Assembly: GCA_900110395.1 (NCBI GenBank)
Contig: FODP01000008.1
Location: 1 to 64,000, forward strand
Length of the DNA stretch: 64,000 nucleotides
Direction of reading: 5' to 3'
DNA from: Rhodospirillales bacterium URHD0017
Lineage (GTDB): Bacteria; Pseudomonadota; Alphaproteobacteria; Reyranellales; Reyranellaceae
Made by a program: the position numbers and the translations under genes. The notes under the pieces are model-generated. The model did not search any database. It saw only the letters and a list, made by a program, of their open reading frames with translations, and was not told the origin of the DNA. Shown piece by piece: positions 40,565 through 48,356 of this stretch (position 1 is the first letter of the stretch; each line of letters opens with the position of its first letter).

Positions 40565-42190
40565 TTACAGCGGAGAAAGCTCCCGTTCGGCGGGCGTTTC
40601 ACGCTTCTCGTCCTCGACCTCCGTCATGGTCGCTTCGCTCAACAGCAACGTGCTCGCCACGGAAACGGCGTTCTCCAGGGCGATGCGAACGACCTTCGTC
40701 GGATCGACGATGCCGGCCTCGACCAGGTCCACGTATCGCTTCTGGGCCGCATCGAAGCCGTAGTTGCCCTTGCCTTCGAGCATGCGCGCGACGACCACGC
40801 CGCCGTCGACGGCCGAATTCTCGGCGATCTGGCGCGCCGGGGCCTCGAGCGCGCGTTTCAGCACCTGGATGCCGGTACGTTCGTCACCCTCGGCCGCCGC
40901 CTCCTCGCGTGCCACCGCCTCGGTGCACTTCAGCAGCGCCAGGCCGCCACCTGCCACGATGCCCTCGGCGACGGCAGCCTTGGTGGCGCTTATGGCATCG
41001 TCGAGCGCCTCCTTCTTCGCCTTCATTTCGGATTCGACCGGGGCGCCGACGCGGATCACGGCGACGCCGCCGGACAGCTTGGCGAGGCGCTCGCGCAACT
41101 TCTCCTTGTCGTAGTCGCTGGTCGAATCCTCGATCTCGCGCCGGATCGCCGCCACGCGACCATCGATGGCAGCCTTGTCGCCGCCGCCGCCGATGATGGT
41201 CGTCGTATCCTTGTCGACGACGACGCGCTTGGCGACGCCGAGATTGACCGGCAGGGCGCCCTCGACCTTGAGCCCGAGCTCCTCCGATATGACCTGCCCA
41301 TCGGTAAGAACGGCGATATCCTGCAGCATCGCCTTGCGGCGGTCGCCAAATCCCGGCGCCTTGACCGCGCAGCTCTTCAGCACGCCGCGCAGCTGGTTGA
41401 CGATAAGGGTGGCAAGCGCCTCGCCTTCGACGTCCTCGGCGATGACGAGCAGGGGCCGCGCCGCCTTGGCGACCTGTTCGAGCAGCGGGATAAGGTCCTT
41501 CAACGCGGCGATCTTGTGGTCGCACAGCAGCAGCCGGGCATCCTCCAGGATGGCCTCCATGCGTTCGGGACTGGTGATGAAGTAGGGCGAGATGAACCCG
41601 CGGTCGAACTGCATCCCTTCGACCACCTCCAGTACCGTCTCGGTGGTCTTGGACTCCTCGACCGTGATCACGCCGTCATTGCCGACCTTCTCCATGGCGT
41701 CGGCAACCATCTCGCCGATGGCGTCGTCGTTGTGCGCCGATATCGAGGCGACCTGCGCCTTTTCCCTGCGCGTGCTGACCGGGCGCGACAACGTCTTCAG
41801 GGTCTGCGTCGCGACCCTGGCGGCGCGTTCCAGGCCGCGCTTCAGGTCGATGGCGCTGGCGCCGGCGACGACGTTTCGTACCCCGTCGGCGAAGATCGCA
41901 TGCGCCAGCACGGTCGAACCCGACGTTCCGTCGCCGACGATGTCGCCTGTGCGCTCTGCCGCCTGCCGCAGCATCTGGGCGCCGAGGTTTTCTTCCGGAT
42001 CCTTGAGCTGGAATTCCTTGGCAATCGTGACGCCGTCATTGCAGACGAGGGGAGCGCCCCATTTTCTCTGAATCAGCACCGACTTGGATTTGGGCCCAAG
42101 CGTCACGCGCACGGCGTCGGCCAGTTGGCTGGCGCCCCGCAGCACTTTCTCGCGGGCGGCCGACCGGAACATGACGTGCTTGTAGGACAT
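40565..42190 (-). CDS. groEL: Divergent chaperonin GroEL, no groES partner
   Basis: A 541-residue chaperonin 60. Nucleotide-site elements are [22 protein letters not shown] (Asp52 equivalent; Lys51 is Asn here), [11 protein letters not shown] in place of the usual GDGTTTATVLA, and the hydrolytic Asp in [16 protein letters not shown]. The C-terminus ends ERELSPL and lacks the GGM repeats. No groES is adjacent. It looks like a specialised second GroEL expressed under stress. The start at 42190 has GGAGAAGATC upstream, and an FNR/FixK-like site lies 64 bases from the ATG. A CIRCE element is not seen. Confidence 0.93.
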   Translation of the reverse strand: MSYKHVMFRSAAREKVLRGASQLADAVRVTLGPKSKSVLIQRKWGAPLVCNDGVTIAKEFQLKDPEENLGAQMLRQAAERTGDIVGDGTSGSTVLAHAIFADGVRNVVAGASAIDLKRGLERAARVATQTLKTLSRPVSTRREKAQVASISAHNDDAIGEMVADAMEKVGNDGVITVEESKTTETVLEVVEGMQFDRGFISPYFITSPERMEAILEDARLLLCDHKIAALKDLIPLLEQVAKAARPLLVIAEDVEGEALATLIVNQLRGVLKSCAVKAPGFGDRRKAMLQDIAVLTDGQVISEELGLKVEGALPVNLGVAKRVVVDKDTTTIIGGGGDKAAIDGRVAAIRREIEDSTSDYDKEKLRERLAKLSGGVAVIRVGAPVESEMKAKKEALDDAISATKAAVAEGIVAGGGLALLKCTEAVAREEAAAEGDERTGIQVLKRALEAPARQIAENSAVDGGVVVARMLEGKGNYGFDAAQKRYVDLVEAGIVDPTKVVRIALENAVSVASTLLLSEATMTEVEDEKRETPAERELSPL

Positions 42191-42247
42191 GATCTTCTCC
42201 TCGAAGGCGGATCGCTCGACACCCTAGGGCAACGGCCTCTCCGTCAA

Positions 42248-42261
42248 ATGATCTGGGTCAA
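42248..42261 (-). promoter_or_regulatory. FNR/FixK-like box of groEL2
   Basis: On the minus strand the sequence is TTGACCCAGATCAT, eight of ten defined positions of the consensus TTGAT-N4-ATCAA. A possible -10 hexamer (TAGGGT, 42226-42221) would put the start of transcription near 42214 and the box centre at about -41, the class II activating position. Confidence 0.5.
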
Positions 42262-42295
42262 AGCGGCGACCGACAATTTGGCGCGAGACGTCGCC

Positions 42296-42309
42296 TTGAT
42301 CTGGCTCAT
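42296..42309 (+). promoter_or_regulatory. FNR/FixK-like box of MORN-HdeD operon
   Basis: TTGATCTGGCTCAT has a perfect first half site and a three-of-five second half site relative to TTGAT-N4-ATCAA. A weak -10 (TTACCT, 42332-42337) lies at class II spacing. The box is 48 bases from the groEL2 box, in the divergent region. Confidence 0.42.
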
Positions 42310-42390
42310 ACCGTCACTGGGTCGGATGAGGTTACCTGTTTTGATGCAGGCGCCGGTTTGCAAGGGCGCCTGGATCAGGACGGTATCATC

Positions 42391-42984
42391 ATGGCTATTT
42401 CCGGTGACGGCTCCGGCATCGGCAGAATGATTCGCGCGGCGACCCGCACGGCCGCGACTTGCGGCCTCGTTGTACTGCTGTTGCCGGCGCTGGCCGTTGC
42501 TGCAGCCGATATCCGGACTGAGCCGTGCGATGTCGCGGAGCCGGATTCGTTGCAGATCAGCTGGACAGAGCCGTGCGAGGACGGCAGCTGGAAGCTCGAT
42601 CCGCAGGCCGGGTGCCGGTTGTGGGACTGGCATCCCGATCCCGAGGATACGGTGACATGGTCGGGCGCCTGCCTGTCGGGGCGGAAGGAGGGTCGCGGCG
42701 CCGTTCAATGGTACGAGCACGAACGGCCGATCGATCGCTTCGAGGGCGTCTTCCGACGCGGCAAGCGGGAAGGATTTGGCCGCTATGACTGGCCGGCGGG
42801 CCAGCGCTACCAGGGTTCCTACGAGGCCGACGTCCCGAACGGGCAGGGCATCGTGATCATCGGCGGTGCCTCGTTCACCGGTACCTGGCATCGCGGCTGC
42901 CTGGCGCATGGTGACAAGCGCATCGCCATCGGCGTTCCGCTGAGCACATGTAATGGTGGCCGTCTCGCGGAGAACACCCGGTGA
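42391..42984 (+). CDS. Secreted MORN-repeat protein
   Basis: A 197-residue protein with a leader of basic residues followed by TCGLVVLLLPALAVAAA (about 27-43), so it is probably periplasmic. The mature part holds MORN-like units such as FEGVFRRGKREGFGRYDW and YQGSYEADVPNGQGIVI, preceded by a Cys- and Trp-rich section; six or so cysteines could form disulfides. MORN repeats bind lipids or proteins in other systems. ATG 42391 is chosen, the longer frame (42358) being without ribosome site. Its stop overlaps the next gene as GTGA. Confidence 0.75.
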   Translation: MAISGDGSGIGRMIRAATRTAATCGLVVLLLPALAVAAADIRTEPCDVAEPDSLQISWTEPCEDGSWKLDPQAGCRLWDWHPDPEDTVTWSGACLSGRKEGRGAVQWYEHERPIDRFEGVFRRGKREGFGRYDWPAGQRYQGSYEADVPNGQGIVIIGGASFTGTWHRGCLAHGDKRIAIGVPLSTCNGGRLAENTR

Positions 42985-43559
42985 GCAAGGCACCAACACC
43001 GGCAAACGCCGGTTTTGCCGAGGCGCCGCTGCTCGACGCGGCCGCCGACCACGCCTCGCTGCTGCGGTGGCGAGGGCTGGCAGCGATCGCCTTTGCTTTC
43101 CTCGCCTTTTTCTGGCCCAAGCTCAACATACTTGGTCTCGCAATCCTGTGGGGCGGCTACTCCTTCGTCGATGGCGTTCTCGCGCTCGCTGCCGCAATCC
43201 GCGCAAAGCCTGGCATGCCGCGGGCCTGGCTGAGCGTGGTCGGCACGTCCGGCGTTGCCTGTGCCGTCGCCGTGCTCGTTGCGCCCCAGGAGGTCGCCGG
43301 ACACCTTGTCGCGATCATTTCCGCCTGGGCGATCCTCGCCGGTACGATGCAGGTGTGGGCCGCGTCGAGGCTGCGCAAGGCCGTCGACGGAGGCTGGATC
43401 CTGGCCCTGGACGGAGCCGGCGCGGTTCTTTTCGGTGTGGCCCTGGTGGTCTGGCCGCGCCTGGAAATGGTGGCGTTGGTGTGGCTGATCGGCTGGTTTG
43501 CGGCGCTGCTCGGGAGCCTCTTCCTGGCCATCGGCCTTTTGCTCGCCAGGTCGCGCTGA
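42981..43559 (+). CDS. HdeD-family (DUF308) membrane protein
   Basis: A 192-residue membrane protein with six predicted helices in three pairs, for example LAAIAFAFLAFFWPKLNILG near 32-51 and GAGAVLFGVALVVWPRLEMV near 143-162, the internal repeat typical of HdeD. HdeD relatives give acid and density-dependent stress resistance. The start is GTG at 42981 and overlaps the MORN gene stop, so the two are co-translated and may work in the same envelope process. Confidence 0.85.
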   Translation: MSKAPTPANAGFAEAPLLDAAADHASLLRWRGLAAIAFAFLAFFWPKLNILGLAILWGGYSFVDGVLALAAAIRAKPGMPRAWLSVVGTSGVACAVAVLVAPQEVAGHLVAIISAWAILAGTMQVWAASRLRKAVDGGWILALDGAGAVLFGVALVVWPRLEMVALVWLIGWFAALLGSLFLAIGLLLARSR

Positions 43560-43596
43560 GCGGCCGGCGGTCCGTCTTCCGGCTCGCAAACGCCCG

Positions 43597-44031
43597 TCAC
43601 TCCCTCGCGCGGACGACGAGCACCGGGCAGGGAGCGTGGCGCATGACGGCTTCGGCAACGCTGCCGACCAGGGCCCTCGTGATGCCCCGCCGACCGTGGC
43701 TGCCGATCACGACAAGGTCGGCCTGCCATTCCTTCGCAGCCTTGACGATTTCCGATCCAGGCGATCCCACGGGGACGAACGCGAGCACGTGGGCGTCGGC
43801 TTGCAAGCGGGCGCGGAAGTCCGCCACCAATCGCGCGGCATCCTGCCTGGCGGCGAGAATGAGGTCGTCCGCGGCGATGCCCGTGTCGGGGCCGAGGACC
43901 AACGATGGATCGATGACATAGGTCAGGGCGACCTGGGCATGAAGTGAGCGCGCCAGCTCCATGCCCGCTTCGGCGGCGTGAGCCGCGATCGGATCCTCGT
44001 CGATGGCGATAAGTATCTTCTGGAAGCTCAT
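43597..44031 (-). CDS. Universal stress protein UspA family
   Basis: A 144-residue single-domain universal stress protein. The N-terminal FQKILIAIDEDP and C-terminal GSHGRRGITRALVGSVAEAV fit the ATP-binding G-2x-G-9x-G(S/T) pattern. A longer frame extends to 44166; ATG 44031 is preferred because GAGGGTGG lies just before it and it starts the domain. A strong FNR/FixK-type palindrome is centred 52 bases upstream of the ATG. The gene converges on the HdeD gene. Confidence 0.92.
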   Translation of the reverse strand: MSFQKILIAIDEDPIAAHAAEAGMELARSLHAQVALTYVIDPSLVLGPDTGIAADDLILAARQDAARLVADFRARLQADAHVLAFVPVGSPGSEIVKAAKEWQADLVVIGSHGRRGITRALVGSVAEAVMRHAPCPVLVVRARE

Positions 44032-44076
44032 TCCACCCTCCTGAGTACAGAATCGTCTGCACAGCCGGAGACGCCA

Positions 44077-44090
44077 TTGAGCTATGTCAA
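44077..44090 (-). promoter_or_regulatory. FNR/FixK-like box of usp
   Basis: On the minus strand the sequence is TTGACATAGCTCAA, with the intact core TTGA-N6-TCAA. A -10-like GATTCT (44054-44049) places the box centre at about -41.5 from a start near 44042, the class II activator position. Of the three boxes in this island it is the best palindrome. Confidence 0.55.
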
Positions 44091-44219
44091 GTCGGATGTC
44101 CCCCGGGCCTTCCCCCATGCTCGTGAGGCGCGGTGCCGCTTCGCGTACTTTCGCGCGGGATTCCACAACGCGTGAGCAGACGGCGAAGCGCGAAAATCCG
44201 TATTTTGGGGTCTTCCGGT

Positions 44220-44295
44220 TGGCGCTCCCTACGGGATTCGAACCCGTGTTTCAGCCTTGAGAGGGCCGCGTCCTGGGCCTCTAGACGAAGGGAGC
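44220..44295 (-). tRNA. tRNA-Glu(CUC)
   Basis: A 76-base tRNA with encoded CCA. The acceptor stem GCTCCCT pairs with AGGGAGC, the D arm follows TCGTCTAGAGG, the anticodon loop is CTCTCAA (anticodon CTC, reading GAG) and the T arm has GGTTCGAATCC. It lies between usp and the class II aldolase gene, with no integrase next to it. Confidence 0.97.
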
Positions 44296-44423
44296 GGAGG
44301 CCGGAACGCGCTTGATAGTCGAAGGCCCGCGCTGGCGCAACCCCAGCCATGCGGCCGACAATTTGCGATGACCGCGCGCCAAGCCCGGCCTAAGGTTGGC
44401 CCAACCCGCGCGGAGGACCCCCA

Positions 44424-45224
44424 ATGGACATGCACATCGCCCAGGACGCGCCGCTGACCGGTATCGACGTCGGCTCCCTGCCGCCGGCCGAGGGCGAGGC
44501 CATCCTGCGCCGCCAGCTCGCCGCGGCCTATCGTCTGGTCGACTATTTCGGCTGGACCGAGCTCATCTACGGCCATCTCACCGCGCGCGTGCCGGGCGAG
44601 CAGGCGCACTTCCTGATCAACCCGTTCGGGCTGAACTACGACGAGGTCACGGCCTCGAACCTGGTGAAGATCGACCTCGACGGCAACAACGTCGGCGAGT
44701 CGAAGTACCCGGTGAACTACGCGGGCTTCGTCATCCACTCGGCCGTCCACATGGCCCACCAGGCGCGCCACAAGGTGGTGATGCACACCCACACCCGCGC
44801 CGGCATGGCGGTGTGTGCGCTGAAGGAAGGGCTGCTGCCGATCTCGATGGCCTCGACGGCGTTCCACGGCAAGCTCTCCTATCACGACTACGAAGGGCCC
44901 AGCCTCGATCTCGACGAGCGCGGCCGGCTACTCAACAACCTCGGCAACAACCAGGCGATGATGCTGCGCAACCACGGCGTCCTGACGACGGGCCGCACCG
45001 TGCCCGAGGCGTTCATCCGGCTCTATCGCCTCGAGCGCGCCTGCCAGATCCAGGTCGATGCCGGCGCCGCCGGCACGCTCAACATCCTGGGCGACAACCT
45101 GGCGGCCAAGTCGGGTGCCGACATGGACTCCTTTTCGGAGAGGGAATCGGGCGGCCTCGGCGACCTCGAGTTCGCGGCCCTCATCCGCAAGATCGACAAG
45201 ATCGACACGAGCTGGCGGCACTGA
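44424..45224 (+). CDS. Class II aldolase/adducin-domain protein
   Basis: A 266-residue zinc-type aldolase domain protein, similar in plan to fuculose-phosphate aldolase. Zinc ligands are in MHTHTRAGMAVC near residues 115-126 and the third His in LRNHGVLTTGRTVPEAF around 180. The N-terminal LVDYFGWTELIYGHLTARV is typical for the family branch that includes eukaryote-like adducin heads. The substrate is unknown. It stands alone, just after the divergent tRNA-Glu. Confidence 0.87.
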   Translation: MDMHIAQDAPLTGIDVGSLPPAEGEAILRRQLAAAYRLVDYFGWTELIYGHLTARVPGEQAHFLINPFGLNYDEVTASNLVKIDLDGNNVGESKYPVNYAGFVIHSAVHMAHQARHKVVMHTHTRAGMAVCALKEGLLPISMASTAFHGKLSYHDYEGPSLDLDERGRLLNNLGNNQAMMLRNHGVLTTGRTVPEAFIRLYRLERACQIQVDAGAAGTLNILGDNLAAKSGADMDSFSERESGGLGDLEFAALIRKIDKIDTSWRH

Positions 45225-45250
45225 CGCGCTGCGCTGCCGACGACAATACT

Positions 45251-45322
45251 GTCATCCCGAGCGCAGCGAGGGACCTTTCCCTGCTGCCTTAAAGGTCCCT
45301 CGGGCTTCGCCCTCGGGATGAC
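45251..45322. repeat. Class C palindromic repeat, short copy
   Basis: GTCATCCCGA (45251-45260) and TCGGGATGAC (45313-45322) are exact inverted ends, with an inner GAGGGACCTTT/AAAGGTCCCTC pair. It fills the gap between two convergent genes and resembles the larger copy at 29468-29585. Confidence 0.85.
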
Positions 45323-45340
45323 AGCGGGTCTGGTCGACTA

Positions 45341-45823
45341 CTACTTCTTATAAAGCTCGCTCAGCGTCCCGCTCGGCCACTTGATGTCGGCGATGCGCCA
45401 GCCCATGCCGGTGCGCACCAGGTCGAGCTTGATCTCCGTGGGCTTGCCCTGGTTCTCGAAGCTCACCATGCCAACCGCGTGGGGCCCCTCGGTCTTCACC
45501 GATATGGCGAGCTTGGCGATGTCCCAGTCCTGGGCATCGACGAAGGGATCGCCGTCGAGCCTCGGCACCTCGCCGCGCCGCTTGGCTTCGCGCATGTCGG
45601 CCTCGATGGCGCGAGCGAGGTCTGGCGTGAAGAAGCGGTCGACCTGCCAGAACGGCTGGCCTTTGAAATCCTGGTTGGGATAGGGCGTGTAGATGTCGCG
45701 CAAAAACGCTTCGGGCGTCACCGTGTCCTTCGGAACCTCGCTCTTTCCCGGCTCCTGTCCCTGGGCCCACGCCTGGGCGGGCAGCGCGGCGAACGCGGCG
45801 AGAACCAGGCGCCGGCTAGGCAC
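45341..45823 (-). CDS. Small exported protein, possibly DUF3828-like
   Basis: A 160-residue protein with an N-terminal leader RRLVLAAFAALPAQAWAQ and a soluble domain ending in RTGMGWRIADIKWPSG. The WRI.DI ending and overall strand-rich character recall DUF3828-type periplasmic proteins, but the match is by eye. The GTG at 45823 is chosen because it gives the leader; it overlaps the end of the PhyH gene by eight bases, so the two are co-translated. Function is unknown. Confidence 0.6.
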   Translation of the reverse strand: MPSRRLVLAAFAALPAQAWAQGQEPGKSEVPKDTVTPEAFLRDIYTPYPNQDFKGQPFWQVDRFFTPDLARAIEADMREAKRRGEVPRLDGDPFVDAQDWDIAKLAISVKTEGPHAVGMVSFENQGKPTEIKLDLVRTGMGWRIADIKWPSGTLSELYKK

Positions 45824-46646
45824 GGAACGAACTCTGGGTACCGTCGTACAGCACCTTGGCCGAGCGCTCGACGGCGGCCTGGTGGGCCGCCAGCGCGGCC
45901 TCGTCGAGATCGCGCTTGGGCGCAGGATCGACGTCGAAATTGCCGTAGCGGTCGCTGCCGCGCACCAGCATCGCTGAGTCGCGCGCCTTGATCTGGCGAA
46001 CATGAGGCGGGATGTAGCGGATGGCGTAGCCGATGCGCCGGTCGGCCGTGCTGTTGGGGCCCGAGCCGTGCACCAGCAGCACGTGGTGCAAGGACATCTC
46101 GCCCGCCTTGAGCGGCACGTCGACGCCCTGGCCGGCCGGCACGTCGACGGCGATCTCCTGGCCGCGCGTCAGCAGGTTGTCGGTCGCGAACGTATCGCGA
46201 TGCTCGATCTGGTTCTTGAGATGGCTGCCCGGCCAGAACTTCATGGCGCCGCTCTCGACCGGCGCATCGGCGAAGGCCACCCAGGCGGTGATGACGTCGT
46301 TGGTGCTGAGCCCCCAGTAGGTCGCGTCCTGGTGCCACGACACGAAGGACGGCGAGTGCGCCTCCTTGGTGAAGAAGGTCGTGCTCCAGCACAGGATGTC
46401 GGGCCCGATCACGTCCTCGATGGCGTCGAGGATCTTCGGATGTCGCGCCAGCTCGTTGGCCCAGGTGAACAGCAGGTGCGGCTTCTGGCGCATGTTGCCG
46501 CTGAGCGGCCCGCCCAGCGTGCGCTCGTTCGCCTCCAGCCGGTCGCGGTAGGATCGCGCCTCGGCCGACGACAGCACGCTCACGGGAAAGTGGAAGCCGT
46601 CCCGACGGTAGTTCGCCACGTCCGCGGCGGAGAGAACCTTGGGCAT
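45816..46646 (-). CDS. Phytanoyl-CoA dioxygenase (PhyH) family protein
   Basis: A 276-residue Fe(II)/2-oxoglutarate-dependent oxygenase. The iron ligands are HQD in VSWHQDATYWG near residue 128 and a distal His in LVHGSGPNSTADRRIGY around 215, where the following Arg binds 2-oxoglutarate. The N-terminal VANYRRDGFHFPVSVLS is family-typical. Bacterial relatives hydroxylate varied small molecules, so the substrate stays open. An exported protein gene overlaps its 3' end. Confidence 0.87.
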   Translation of the reverse strand: MPKVLSAADVANYRRDGFHFPVSVLSSAEARSYRDRLEANERTLGGPLSGNMRQKPHLLFTWANELARHPKILDAIEDVIGPDILCWSTTFFTKEAHSPSFVSWHQDATYWGLSTNDVITAWVAFADAPVESGAMKFWPGSHLKNQIEHRDTFATDNLLTRGQEIAVDVPAGQGVDVPLKAGEMSLHHVLLVHGSGPNSTADRRIGYAIRYIPPHVRQIKARDSAMLVRGSDRYGNFDVDPAPKRDLDEAALAAHQAAVERSAKVLYDGTQSSFRA

Positions 46647-46774
46647 GGCCGAATCATAGCCGAGCCCGCTCCTGAGGCTACAGCAAATCGCAGGTCAGCC
46701 GATCAACATACGAAATTACGGTCTCTTGGCTGCCGTCCCGGCCTCGTCAACGGGAGCGGTTGCTCGCACCCGAG

Positions 46775-48147
46775 TCATGGCCTTGCATACAGGCGGTTGC
46801 CCATGACCCAGGTTTCCGCCACGGAGCGGTCGTCTCCCACCATCATGATGCCGAACAGCAGGTCGGAGGCCTGCTGCATAGTTGTCGGGCTCCTCTCTCC
46901 AAGATTGAGCGACTGGTGCCAGGCTTGCGCCGCCTGGCCGGCGTTCCAGTCCAGCACGACCAGGTCGGCTTCCTTGCCTGGAGCGAAATTGCCGACGAAT
47001 TCGTCGATGTAAAGACCTTCTGCTCCACCGAGTGTGATCGACCAGAAGGCGCGATAGGCCGACAGTTTGTTGCGTTCGGCCTCGGCCGGGTCCTTGACCG
47101 TACCGTGGTTCAGCATGCCGACCTTGTAGCCATCGTCCAGGACGTTGAGCATCGAGAAGCGATTGCCGCCGCCGATATCGCAGCCGAACACGCGACGCAG
47201 GCCGAGCGCGGGATCCGCGGCGTGGCCCAGGCGGAACAGGCCGCTGCCGAGGAACAGGTTGGAGCAGGGCAGAAGACGACCGCCGAGCCGCTCGCGGCCA
47301 GCCGGCGGAATTCTTCGTCGCTCAGCCAGACACCGTGACCGGCCGAGAATTTCGGGCCGACCAGGCCGTATTTCTCGTAGACCGCGAGGTTGTCGGCGCT
47401 GTCGGGATAGAACTTGCTCATGTCCTTGCATTCACCGGTCGTCTCCGACAGGTGCGTGTTGACCCAGCAGTCCGGGTGCTCGCGCTTCAGGCGCTCGCAG
47501 GCGGCCATCAGCTCGGGCGTCGCGACGTGCGCGTTGCGCGGCGTGATGGCGTAGAGGTTGCGGCCTTGGCCGTGGTAACGGGCGATCAGCCGCTTGCTGT
47601 CGCGGTAGAAGTCGTCGGGGCTGCCGACGCAGTCGGCCGGCGCCACCCGGTCGATGCCGGTGACGCCGGCAATCAGGCGTATGTTGCGCCGCGCCGCCTC
47701 GTCGAACAGCTCCTCGGTCGCGACAGCAGCGGCGATGGTGAACGCCTGACAGGTGGTCGTGCCGGCCGCCAGCAGGTTGTCGAAGAAGCGCCGCGCGCCC
47801 TCGCGGGCATAGGCGCGGTCCTTGTACTTGACCTCCTCCGGGAACACCCACTTCGTCAGCCACGGCAAGAGATGCTCGCCGAAGCCGCCGAGCGCGCGGG
47901 TCTGCGGGAAGTGGATGTGGCCGTCGATGAAGCCCGGCAGGATCAGCCGGTCGCGGATCTCAGTGACGGCGAGGCCCGGATGGCGCGGCGCGACTTTCGC
48001 GTGGTCGCCGAAATCGACGATCTTCCCGTCCTCGACCACCAGGAGCCCGTCGGCGTGGAAGCGCGCCGCTTCCGCCTCCTGGCCGACATGCTTCCAAGGA
48101 TCGTCGACGAAGTCGAAAAACGTGCCTCGCAGACCGAGCGTTGCCAT
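46775..48147 (-). pseudogene. guaD: Guanine deaminase, broken by one frameshift
   Basis: Two adjacent frames together encode a full guanine deaminase, which makes xanthine from guanine. The first runs from ATG 48147 with the metal motif PGFIDGHIHFPQ and HLSETTGE to SAVVFCPA; the second resumes with CSNLFLGSGLFRLGHA and ends at 46775 after the conserved ADLVVLDW tail. The break is at about 47268-47273, where one base seems missing in a run TGCCCTGC (family: FCP.SNLFLGSG). The rest shows no decay, so either a recent mutation or a sequence error is possible. It is followed upstream by xanthine-oxidising genes. Confidence 0.88.
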
Positions 48148-48356
48148 GGCGGCCTCCTTGAGCAGTGACGTCGGAAGAACTCCAGAAGGCCTGAATGGAG
48201 ATAGCGCAGGTTACGCAGCTCAGGCCCGTACACGCTCGTCTGCTCGCGGCCCGGTAGCGTAACCGCTCACGCGGCCCGGGCTTTCAGGACAGCTACTTCT
48301 TTTCGCCGATCTTGCCCTTGATGAGCTTGTTCATGAGTGTGCTTCGCTGTGTACCG
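48148..48356. other. Intergenic stretch between guaD and the ABM gene
   Basis: No clear gene. GC-rich inverted segments occur near 48246-48285. A 13-codon frame on the minus strand (48333 to about 48292, MNKLIKGKIGEKK) lacks a ribosome site. The guaD promoter or a processing site may lie here, since AGGAGGCCGCC precedes the guaD start. Confidence 0.4.

Noticed and set aside
42191..42390. CIRCE (HrcA) operator before groEL2
   Set aside because: No TTAGCACTC-N9-GAGTGCTAA or close variant is present; an FNR-like palindrome is seen in its place.
44220..44295. tRNA-Glu as an integration site for a genomic island
   Set aside because: No integrase, no direct repeat of the tRNA 3' end and no composition break are visible next to it.
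48292..48333. Thirteen-codon frame on the minus strand (MNKLIKGKIGEKK)
   Set aside because: No ribosome site and too short to judge; kept only as a note in the intergenic description.
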